Shown: in pieces, positions 57,543-64,000 of the stretch
How the letters are laid out: every line of letters begins with the position of its first letter
Position numbering within the stretch: position 1 is the first letter of the stretch
Source of the DNA: Qipengyuania sp. YIM B01966
GTDB lineage: Bacteria; Pseudomonadota; Alphaproteobacteria; Sphingomonadales; Sphingomonadaceae
Reading direction: 5' to 3'
DNA length: 64,000 nucleotides
Assembly: GCF_016461955.1 (NCBI RefSeq)
Contig: NZ_JADMNM010000001.1
Location: forward strand, 305,598 to 369,597
The notes under the pieces: model-generated
What the model saw: the letters and a program-made list of their open reading frames with translations, nothing else
Told to the model about the DNA's origin: nothing
Databases searched by the model: none
Position numbers and translations under genes: made by a program

Positions 57543-58549
57543 CACCCTTGCGCCGGGGCCACCCGATCGAGGAACCCGGCGATCGCGCCCATCGCCCGGT
57601 CACGTACCGGATCGATCTCGCGCAGGATTTCGTGGCGCGCCTCGGGTCCGAAGGCGACCAGTTCGCCGTTGGGCAGGCGGCGCGCGGCCCGCTGGATCGC
57701 GGCCCAGTTGACCAGCCGGTCAGCGCTGGTGCCGAACAGCAAGACCGGGGTCGTCACCTGTTCCAGCACGCCCGGCTGTTCCAGTGCGCGCATCGAGGCA
57801 TAGGCGCGCTCGACCCAGCCCCAGCTGCCGGGCCCCATCACCAGCCCGGGCCGCACCTGCCGCCACCACAACTCATCTTCGTAACGGGCAGCATCATGGG
57901 TCAGCAGGTTGGCGCGGTCAGCCGGCATTTCGCCCGGCTTTTCGCTCCATTTCCAAGCCGGACGGGTCGCCGGGCCGAGCGCGGCCATCACCCTTGCCGC
58001 CAGATGGGCCAAGGGCAGCGGCAGGTTGGGGGCGGAGAAACCGAGCATCGGCGCCGACAGCACAGCGGCATCGGGATCGACCCTCCGCTCGGCCAGCGCC
58101 CGCAGCGCCAGATGCCCGCCCATTGAATGGCCGATCAGGACATAGGGGCCTGGACCGACGCTGCGCCATGTTTCCCAGAACCCGGCGAGATCGTCGATCC
58201 ACTGGGCAAAGTCACGGACATGCCCGGTGACCTTGTCCGCCCCAAGCCGGCCAGACCCCGCCTGCCCGCGCCAGTCGATCGAGGTTACGCGCCAACCCGC
58301 ATCGTGCCATTCGGCGAAGCTTTCGAGATATTTCTCGTAATGATCCCCGCGCCCGGGAAGGAACAGCAGCGAGCCGCGCGGCGGGGCCGCGTTGCGCGAT
58401 GCGGCGGTGGGTGCGGCAAAGTCGATCCGGCGGATCTGGTGTCCATCGGTCGCTGTCCACCAGTCTTCCTGTGCGAAGGCCGGGATCGACCGGCGGTCGA
58501 CCCCCGAACGGCTGCGATGCGCGTCGCGATCGGGCTGATGATAACTAAT
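57542..58549 (-). CDS. Alpha/beta hydrolase (lysophospholipase-like) with apparent ATT start
   Basis: The open frame reads continuously from 58549 to 57542 and encodes a 335-residue lysophospholipase-like hydrolase: RGSLLFLPGRGDHYEKYLESF, SIDWRGQAGSG, the nucleophile motif GHSMGG (Ser142), LLFGTSADRLVN (Asp) and EARHEI (His). The first ATG in frame is inside GHSMGG (58123) and would destroy the enzyme. Upstream there is no ATG, GTG or TTG in frame. An ATT at 58549 sits exactly five bases after a perfect AGGAGG (555-560). From memory, relatives start a similar distance before DRRSIP. The natural substrate is unknown. It is divergent from cpaA. Confidence 0.85.
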   Translation of the reverse strand: MSYHQPDRDAHRSRSGVDRRSIPAFAQEDWWTATDGHQIRRIDFAAPTAASRNAAPPRGSLLFLPGRGDHYEKYLESFAEWHDAGWRVTSIDWRGQAGSGRLGADKVTGHVRDFAQWIDDLAGFWETWRSVGPGPYVLIGHSMGGHLALRALAERRVDPDAAVLSAPMLGFSAPNLPLPLAHLAARVMAALGPATRPAWKWSEKPGEMPADRANLLTHDAARYEDELWWRQVRPGLVMGPGSWGWVERAYASMRALEQPGVLEQVTTPVLLFGTSADRLVNWAAIQRAARRLPNGELVAFGPEARHEILREIDPVRDRAMGAIAGFLDRVAPAQG

Positions 58550-58625
58550 ACCGCCCTCCTGCGGTTGGTTACTATTTGGTAAGCCATAGCCTTTAGCACC
58601 GACCCCGCAAAGTTGGGGGGCGGTT

Positions 58626-59120
58626 ATGACTGGCGCGATGGTCCAATATGGTCTGCTGATTGCCTTGGCAATCGCGCTGGTGGTGGCAGCATTTACCGAT
58701 CTGCGCCGCCGTCAGATCGACAATTGGCTTAATGCGGGAATCGCGCTTGCCGCGCCGGCGTTCTGGTGGGCCAGCGGCTTGTCGCTGTGGCCCGATGTGG
58801 CGCTGCAACTGGGGGTTGCGCTGGCCGCCTTTGCGGTCCTTGCCGGCCTGTTCGCGCTGCGCGCGATGGGTGGCGGCGATGTGAAGCTGCTGACCGCGCT
58901 GGCGCTGTGGATCGAGCCGGGCTGGTTCCTCAAGCTGCTGGTGGTCATGGCGCTGGTTGGCGGCGTGCTGACGATCGTGATGGGCGCGTGGCACGTTGCA
59001 CGCCGCCAGCGCGACCGGCTGCAAATCCCTTATGGCGTAGCCATCGCCGCAGCCGGCATCTGGGTGCTGGGGGCGCAATATCTGCCCGCCGCCAGCCTCG
59101 CCGCCGCGCAGGCGGGGTGA
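58626..59120 (+). CDS. cpaA: Prepilin peptidase CpaA (Tad pilus)
   Basis: CpaA/TadV processes the Flp-type prepilin. The 164-residue integral membrane aspartyl protease has five to six helices, one catalytic Asp in FTDLRRRQIDNWLN and the second in the signature AMGGGDVKLLTALALW. It is short, as in the A24A archaeal/CpaA type, with no methylase domain. It begins the plus-strand cpa operon, but no flp/pilA pilin gene lies upstream in the window. Confidence 0.92.
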   Translation: MTGAMVQYGLLIALAIALVVAAFTDLRRRQIDNWLNAGIALAAPAFWWASGLSLWPDVALQLGVALAAFAVLAGLFALRAMGGGDVKLLTALALWIEPGWFLKLLVVMALVGGVLTIVMGAWHVARRQRDRLQIPYGVAIAAAGIWVLGAQYLPAASLAAAQAG

Positions 59121-59128
59121 ACCCGATT

Positions 59129-59136
59129 TTAACCAT
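59129..59136 (+). promoter_or_regulatory. CtrA half-site-like TTAACCAT before cpaB
   Basis: TTAACCAT lies in the 89-base gap between cpaA and cpaB. It equals the extended CtrA half-site known from Caulobacter, where CtrA controls pilus genes; the second half-site is not recognisable here, so the call is weak. Confidence 0.25.
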
Positions 59137-59209
59137 TTCCACCGTAGCAACACCGAGGATTGCCGCCGGCTTTTCAGACCGGCAGCCGAATGAGGGGGCC
59201 GATTGAGCC

Positions 59210-60274
59210 ATGGACAGGAAGAAGCTGGTTCTGCTGCTGGGGGCATTGATCATCGCGATCGGGACCGCCCTTGCCGCGCGGAGTATGTTCGCCGGGGCCG
59301 CCGCCCCGCAGTCCCAGGCCGCGGCGCCGCAGCCCGTCGGGCCCAAGGTGCTGGTTGCCAAGCGCGGCCTGCCCGTAGGCACGATCATCACCGCCGATTC
59401 CATCGGCTTCCAGCAATGGCCGAGCGAGCTGGTGCAGGACGCCTATTTCCTCGACGGCGAGGCCGACATGTCGAAACTGCTCGGCACTGTGGTCCGCTAT
59501 CCGGTGACGGCAGGCGAGCCGGTGACGCAAGGGTCGCTGGTGGCCCCCGGCGACCGCGGCTTCCTCGCCGCCGCGCTTGGGCCGGGGATGCGCGCCGTGA
59601 CCGTGCCGGTGTCGGCCAAGACCGGGGTCGGCGGCTTCGTCTTCCCGGGTGACCGGGTGGACTTGGTGCTGACCCAGTCGATCAGCGGCGATGAAGGCGC
59701 CGAGCTGAAAACTTCCGAAACCATCATCCGCAATCTGCGCGTGCTGGCGACCGACCAGTCGACCGAACAGGAAACCGAAGAAGGCAAGACGGTGGTCAAG
59801 GAATTCCGTACCGTCACGCTCGAGGTCACGCCGCGGATCGCCGAAAAGGTCTCGGTCGCGCAGACCATCGGCACGCTCAGCCTGTCGCTGCGCTCGATCG
59901 CTGACAATCAGAGCGAGCTGGAACAGGCCATCGCCGCCGGCGAAGTGACCATCCCCGACAATGCCACGCCCGAAGAAGAGGCCCGCATCCTGCGCGAAGC
60001 GATGTCGCGCCCGATCGACCGGGGCACCACCTTTGTCACCGGCGGCGACGTCTCGCGTTTCCAGCGCAGCACCGTCCCGCCGCGCCGCAGCTCGGCACAA
60101 CGCGAGGCGCAGGCGCAGCAGGCCATCGGTTCGATGACCACGGCTATTGCCGGGCTCGCCGGGGCCACTGGTGGCGGGGCTGCCGCCGGAGCCGCCGCTG
60201 CGGCCCCGTCCGGTCCGGTGGTCCGCGTTACCCGCGGCAAGGAAACCACCGCCGTCGAGGTGGGAAGAAACTGA
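59210..60274 (+). CDS. cpaB: Tad pilus assembly protein CpaB
   Basis: CpaB/RcpC is a periplasmic, inner-membrane-anchored component of the Tad system with SAF domains. The 354-residue product has an N-terminal membrane helix (KLVLLLGALIIAIGTALAA), the SAF domain VGPKVLVAKRGLPVGTIITADSIGFQQWP, and the RcpC/CpaB region FLAAALGPGMRAVTVPVSAKTGVGGFVFPGDRVDLVLTQ, followed by a Gly/Ala-rich C-terminus. cpaC starts one base after its stop. Confidence 0.94.
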   Translation: MDRKKLVLLLGALIIAIGTALAARSMFAGAAAPQSQAAAPQPVGPKVLVAKRGLPVGTIITADSIGFQQWPSELVQDAYFLDGEADMSKLLGTVVRYPVTAGEPVTQGSLVAPGDRGFLAAALGPGMRAVTVPVSAKTGVGGFVFPGDRVDLVLTQSISGDEGAELKTSETIIRNLRVLATDQSTEQETEEGKTVVKEFRTVTLEVTPRIAEKVSVAQTIGTLSLSLRSIADNQSELEQAIAAGEVTIPDNATPEEEARILREAMSRPIDRGTTFVTGGDVSRFQRSTVPPRRSSAQREAQAQQAIGSMTTAIAGLAGATGGGAAAGAAAAAPSGPVVRVTRGKETTAVEVGRN

Positions 60275-60275
60275 A

Positions 60276-61955
60276 ATGGTCGCGCATCAACACATACTGA
60301 ACGCAACCGGCGCAGCCCGGATGCCCAAGGGGGGCAAAGCCTTGAAACCTCGCATTACCGCATCGCTGCTGCTGGCCGGCCTCGCCGTGCTGCCGTTGGC
60401 CACCGTCCCGGTCGCACCCGCCCACGCCCAGCAGGTCGTCCGCCCGGCACAGTCGATCGTGCTGTCGATCGGCCGGGGCGAGCTGGTCACCGTGCCCGGC
60501 GCAATGGCCGACGTGTTCGTCGCCAATGACGAAGTAGCCGACGTCCAGGTCAAGTCGCGCAACGAGCTTTATGTGTTTGCCAAGGCGGGCGGCGAAACCA
60601 CCGTCTATGCGTCCAACGCCGCCGGCCAGGTGGTGTGGGCAGCCAATGTCCGCGTCGGCTCGAACATTGACAGCATCGACCAGATGCTGGCGCTGGCCAT
60701 GCCCGAGGCGCAGATTGCGGTGTCGACTATGGGCACCAACACGGTGCTGCTGACCGGCACCGTCGCCGCGCCCGAGGATGCTGCCGAAGCCGAACGGCTG
60801 GTCAAAGCATTCGTGGGCGAAAACAGCAACGTCATCTCGCGCCTGCGCATGGCAACGCCGCTGCAGGTCAATCTGCAAGTCCGCTTTGCCGAGGTCAGCC
60901 GTTCGCTGGTCCGCGCGATCGGGGTTAATCTTTCAACGATTGACGGCAGCAGCGGAATGCAAATCGGTGTCGGTCAAGGGCGCGCTGGATGGGCGCCGAC
61001 CTTTCGTCCGGGAAGCGCGACAGGGATTGGCAACCAGACCAAAGTGTGGGTGCCGAACCCTGTTTTCAATCCCAGCCTGCCAGCGACGGGCGCGAACGCA
61101 CCGCTGATTGAGGTTGACGGAACGTCGATCAACCCCATTGCGGGTGGCACAACGCTCGGCCTTGCCAGCAAGTTCCTTGGCCTCGATTTCCTCAGTGCGC
61201 TCGATCTTGCCGAGCGTGACGGGCTGGTAACGACTTTGTCGAACCCCAACCTCACCGCCCTGTCGGGCGAGACGGCCGACTTCCTCGCCGGCGGCGAATT
61301 TCCGATCCCGATCAGCCAGGGTCTCGGCACCACGGCGATCGAGTACAAGAAGTTCGGCGTCAGCCTCGCCTATACGCCCACCGTGCTGGCCAATGGCCGC
61401 ATCTCGATCCGCGTGCGGCCCGAAGTGTCGGAACTGTCGAGCCAGGGGGCGGTGACGCTCAATGGCTTTCAGGTGCCGGCGCTGACCATCCGCCGCGCCG
61501 AGACCACGGTCGAGCTGGGTTCGGGCCAGAGCTTCATGATCGCCGGGCTGATGAGCAACAGCGCGCAGCAGACGATCGACAAGGCGCCGGGCGTGGGCGA
61601 CGTGCCGATCCTCGGCAATCTGTTCCGCTCGCGCAATTTCCGCCGCGGCGAAACCGAGCTGGTGATCGTGGTCACGCCCTATCTGGTGAACCCGGTCAAC
61701 GAACGCGACATCCGCCTGCCGACCGATGGCTTCCGCACTTCGAGCGAGGGCGAGGCCCTGCTCGGCTTCCGCGAGAATGCCGGCCGCAGCGGCGAATTGC
61801 GCCCCGGCCCGCGCGTTGCAGGCGAAGCGGGCGCCGCACCGGCAGCGCCCGCGATCAGTGCGCAGGATGCGGGGGCACCGCCGCCGCCCGCTGCCGATGC
61901 GCGCAATCGTAACCGCCAGGCCGAGGCCGCGGCCGCACCCGGTTTCAACTTCTGA
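60276..61955 (+). CDS. cpaC: Tad pilus secretin CpaC
   Basis: CpaC/RcpA is the outer-membrane secretin through which the pilus exits. The 559-residue product has a long signal region (cleavage near AHAQQ), an N-terminal pilus-formation domain (SIVLSIGRGELVTVPGAMADVFVANDEVADVQVKS), a BON-like segment (LTGTVAAPEDAAEAERLVKAFVG) and the secretin domain with ALSGETADFLAGGEFPIPISQ and QSFMIAGLMSNSAQQTIDKAPGVGDVPILGNLFRS. The C-terminus is Ala/Pro-rich. ATG 60276 is one base after the cpaB stop; ATG 60321 is an alternative. Confidence 0.95.
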   Translation: MVAHQHILNATGAARMPKGGKALKPRITASLLLAGLAVLPLATVPVAPAHAQQVVRPAQSIVLSIGRGELVTVPGAMADVFVANDEVADVQVKSRNELYVFAKAGGETTVYASNAAGQVVWAANVRVGSNIDSIDQMLALAMPEAQIAVSTMGTNTVLLTGTVAAPEDAAEAERLVKAFVGENSNVISRLRMATPLQVNLQVRFAEVSRSLVRAIGVNLSTIDGSSGMQIGVGQGRAGWAPTFRPGSATGIGNQTKVWVPNPVFNPSLPATGANAPLIEVDGTSINPIAGGTTLGLASKFLGLDFLSALDLAERDGLVTTLSNPNLTALSGETADFLAGGEFPIPISQGLGTTAIEYKKFGVSLAYTPTVLANGRISIRVRPEVSELSSQGAVTLNGFQVPALTIRRAETTVELGSGQSFMIAGLMSNSAQQTIDKAPGVGDVPILGNLFRSRNFRRGETELVIVVTPYLVNPVNERDIRLPTDGFRTSSEGEALLGFRENAGRSGELRPGPRVAGEAGAAPAAPAISAQDAGAPPPPAADARNRNRQAEAAAAPGFNF

Positions 61956-61975
61956 TCGCCTGAGGGGACAGTCAC

Positions 61976-62632
61976 ATGACACACGCACGCACGCATCGCC
62001 GCCTGCTCGCCTCCGCGACGGCGCTCTCGCTTGGTCTCGCCCTCACTGCCTGTGGCGGGATGGCCGACAATCGCAGCCTCTACTCGATCCACCAGCCGGT
62101 GATTGAACGCAGCAATTACGCGTTCGACATCAATGCCGGGTATGGCGGGCTAGATACTGCCGAACAGATGCGACTGGCCGGCTGGTTCGAAGCGATCGGC
62201 CTGCGCTATGGCGACCGCGTCGCGATTGACGATCCGGCGATGAGCGGCGCGACCCGCGATGCGGTGGCGAATATCGCCAAGCGCTATGGCATCCTCCTCG
62301 CAGACAGCGCGCCGGTGACCGAAGGGCAGCTCGCCCCGGGGCAGGCGCGTGTGGTCGTGACCCGCAGCAGCGCCGCGGTGCCCGGCTGCCCCGACTGGGC
62401 AGCGCAATCGGATACCAACCTCAACAACGCGACCTATTCGAACTACGGCTGCGCCGTGAACGCCAACATGGCGGCGATGGTCGCCAATCCGGAAGATCTG
62501 GTCAACGGCCAGCGCGGCACCGGGCAGACGACGGTGATGAGCGCGTCGAAGGCGATCTCGACCTACCGCGAAGCGGAACCGACCGGCAAGGCTGGCCTCA
62601 GCCAGACCAGCAGCACCGAAGGGGGTAACTGA
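61976..62632 (+). CDS. cpaD: Tad pilus lipoprotein CpaD
   Basis: CpaD/RcpB is an outer-membrane lipoprotein that helps the CpaC secretin. The 218-residue product has a signal peptide with lipobox LTAC (Cys26), then HQPVIERSNYAFDINAGYGGLDTAEQMRLAGWFEAIGLRYGDRVAIDDP and VPGCPDWAAQSDTNLNNATYSNYGCAVNANMAAMVANPEDLVNGQ, the conserved CpaD block with SNYGCA. It lies 20 bases after cpaC and three before cpaE. Confidence 0.93.
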   Translation: MTHARTHRRLLASATALSLGLALTACGGMADNRSLYSIHQPVIERSNYAFDINAGYGGLDTAEQMRLAGWFEAIGLRYGDRVAIDDPAMSGATRDAVANIAKRYGILLADSAPVTEGQLAPGQARVVVTRSSAAVPGCPDWAAQSDTNLNNATYSNYGCAVNANMAAMVANPEDLVNGQRGTGQTTVMSASKAISTYREAEPTGKAGLSQTSSTEGGN

Positions 62633-62635
62633 GCC

Positions 62636-63949
62636 ATGAACGCGCCCTGGAAATCTTCCATGCCCGGCAATCGCGACCCGTTTGCCGCCTTCGTCTGCGA
62701 CGATGCCGCGCTCGACGTGCTGCGCCCGGTAGTGGTTGAAATGGGCTGGCAGCCGGAAAAATGCGCTCGCGGCGGCCTCCGCAATGCGGTCCAGTCGCTA
62801 TCGGTGGCTGCGAGCCCCAATATCCTGCTGGTCGATCTGTCGGAAAGCGGCGATCCGCTGAACGACATCAATGCGCTGGCCGAGGTGTGCGAGCCGGGCA
62901 CGGTGGTGATCGCCACCGGGCAGGTCAACGATGTGCGGCTCTACCGCGACCTGCTCGCCAGCGGGATCCATGATTATCTGCTCAAGCCGCTATCGGTGGC
63001 GCAACTGCGCGAGGCGCTGACCAACGCCCAGGCGGTGTTCGCCGCCCCGCGCGCCGGCCATGCTGAAGCGGTCAGGCGCCATATCACGACCGCCGTTGTG
63101 GGCACGCGCGGGGGGGTCGGTGCGTCGATGCTGGCGACCTCGCTCGCCTGGCTGTTCTCGACCGAGCACAAACAGCCGACGGCGCTGCTCGATCTCGACA
63201 TCCATTTCGGCACTGGCGCGCTGGCGCTCGACCTCGAACCGGGGCGCGGGCTGACCGATGCGATCGAAAACCCGAGCCGGATCGACGGCCTCTTCATCGA
63301 ACGCGCAATGATCCGCGCGAACGAGAACCTTGCCATTCTGTCGGCCGAGGCGCCGATCAACGCACCGCTGCTGACCGACGGGTCCGCCTTCGTCCAGCTC
63401 GAGGAGGAGTTTCGCAACGCCTTCGAGATGACGGTGATCGATCTGCCACGCAACATGCTGATCAACTTCCCGCACCTCCTCGCCGATGTGAACGTGATCG
63501 TGCTGGCGACCGAGCTGACGCTGGCATCGGCGCGCGACACGATCCGCATCCTGTCTTGGCTCAAGGCTAATGCGCCCAATGCCCGGCCGGTGATCGTCTC
63601 CAACAAGATGCAGGCCGGCACCGCCGAGATCAGCAAGGCCGATTTCGAAGCCTCGATCGAACACAAGATCGACCTTGTCATCCCCTATGACATCAAGGCG
63701 GCAAGCAATGCGGCCAAGCTGGGGCAGACCTTTGCCGAAGCCAATCACGCGACCAAATCCGGCGCCGCGCTGCGGCAACTGGCGGAAATGGTGCTGGGTG
63801 CCAGCGAAGACGATGCCGACGCCGCTCCAACCGGCGTACCGGGCAAGAAATCGCTGCTCGCCGGGCTCGACCTCAAGTCGCTGCTCGCCGGCAAGGGCAA
63901 AGGCGGCGCCAAGAGCGGCGCCAAAGCCGAAGCCGCGCCGGCCGCCTGA
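62636..63949 (+). CDS. cpaE: Tad pilus localisation ATPase CpaE (TadZ)
   Basis: CpaE/TadZ is a MinD/ParA-like protein that places the Tad machine at the cell pole. The 437-residue product has an atypical receiver-like N-terminal domain (ILLVDLSESGDPL, GIHDYLLKPLSVAQLREAL), then the P-loop VVGTRGGVGASMLATSLAW near residue 158. In the deviant Walker A the usual signature lysine is replaced by arginine and the second lysine is absent, as in other TadZ proteins. LLDLDIHFGTGALALDLEP and VIDLPRNMLINF follow. The Lys/Gly/Ala-rich C-terminus may be a flexible tail. The window ends before cpaF. Confidence 0.94.
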   Translation: MNAPWKSSMPGNRDPFAAFVCDDAALDVLRPVVVEMGWQPEKCARGGLRNAVQSLSVAASPNILLVDLSESGDPLNDINALAEVCEPGTVVIATGQVNDVRLYRDLLASGIHDYLLKPLSVAQLREALTNAQAVFAAPRAGHAEAVRRHITTAVVGTRGGVGASMLATSLAWLFSTEHKQPTALLDLDIHFGTGALALDLEPGRGLTDAIENPSRIDGLFIERAMIRANENLAILSAEAPINAPLLTDGSAFVQLEEEFRNAFEMTVIDLPRNMLINFPHLLADVNVIVLATELTLASARDTIRILSWLKANAPNARPVIVSNKMQAGTAEISKADFEASIEHKIDLVIPYDIKAASNAAKLGQTFAEANHATKSGAALRQLAEMVLGASEDDADAAPTGVPGKKSLLAGLDLKSLLAGKGKGGAKSGAKAEAAPAA

Positions 63950-64000
63950 TGGCCGGTGGCACCACCCCCGTGATGGATGAAGGCGGGCCCATGCGATGAC
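63949..64000 (+). other. Window end after cpaE; start of the next gene not determinable
   Basis: An ATG overlaps the cpaE stop (63949) but its frame closes after 16 codons at 63997-63999. Another ATG at 63996 overlaps that stop (ATGA) and may begin the next gene, by synteny probably cpaF, but only five bases remain. Confidence 0.3.

Noticed and set aside
57918-58460. Two short minus-strand frames upstream of the hydrolase (57918-58202 and 58212-58460)
   Set aside because: They are shadows of the hydrolase frame, which is itself open through this region from the ATT at 58549.
63100-63160. CpaE P-loop lacking lysine taken as a loss of function
   Set aside because: Deviant Walker A motifs are a known property of TadZ/CpaE proteins, so this is not a defect.
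63949-63999. 16-codon frame after cpaE
   Set aside because: It overlaps the cpaE stop and a possible next start, but is too short and lies at the window edge, so it cannot be judged.

Overview
The window is a stretch of high-GC chromosomal core genome from an alphaproteobacterium, most likely a member of the Sphingomonadales (Erythrobacteraceae or Sphingomonadaceae). This rests on gene order and protein type: the complete division and cell-wall (dcw) cluster, an argS/SPOR/nagZ/scpAB/tatABC run, ispH-thrB-rnhA, glnB-glnA, tamB-tamA, bpt and a Tad-pilus cpaABCDE locus. No rRNA, tRNA, insertion sequence, prophage or CRISPR array was seen. Coding density is very high, and many neighbouring genes overlap by 4 bases.

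Layout. (1) Positions 1-17.4 kb, all on the minus strand: the dcw cluster, transcribed mraZ-rsmH-ftsL-ftsI-murE-murF-mraY-murD-ftsW-murG-murC-murB-ddl-ftsQ-ftsA-ftsZ, with ftsZ cut by the window start. It covers almost the whole route from UDP-MurNAc to lipid II and the core divisome, and nearly every junction is a stop/start overlap. The mraZ leader carries a run of GGGA repeats that may be an MraZ operator. (2) 17.7-20.3 kb: a lipoprotein and a small membrane protein of unknown function, cysteine synthase and a 2Fe-2S ferredoxin. (3) 20.4-25.2 kb, plus strand: an AlkA-type glycosylase, an S9 peptidase, an SDR oxidoreductase and a secreted esterase. (4) 25.3-28.6 kb: pterin dehydratase, the cytochrome c maturation genes ccmA-ccmB, methionine aminopeptidase, and a DUF4163/DUF3298-like lipoprotein gene broken by one in-frame stop codon. 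(5) 28.7-35.7 kb, plus strand: leucyl aminopeptidase, an SH3-only protein, argC, the nitrogen pair glnB-glnA with a sigma-54-like promoter, a GH24 lysozyme, and an envelope pair (repeat-bearing secreted protein plus fasciclin lipoprotein). (6) 35.7-44.2 kb, minus strand: tamB-tamA, bpt and threonine ammonia-lyase. (7) 44.3-46.7 kb, plus strand: a secreted amidohydrolase, then two tandem paralogous 70-residue membrane proteins and a strong terminator. (8) 46.7-53.9 kb, minus strand: tatC-tatB-tatA-scpB-scpA-nagZ-SPOR-argS and a lipoprotein. (9) 54.0-58.5 kb: ispH-thrB-rnhA facing a FAD oxidoreductase and an alpha/beta hydrolase that seems to start at an ATT codon. (10) 58.6-64 kb: the first half of a Tad pilus operon, cpaA-cpaB-cpaC-cpaD-cpaE, running off the window.

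Nothing here looks like a defence island or a new multi-gene system. The most unusual points are the rare ATT start at 58549, the single nonsense codon at 28467-28469, a repeated GCTA-type -10 box placed 7-9 bases before start codons of genes without a Shine-Dalgarno sequence (suggesting leaderless mRNAs), a shared 28-bp promoter-like motif at 25181 and 33413 (one copy pointing into a gene-free gap), and the tandem small membrane-protein paralogues.
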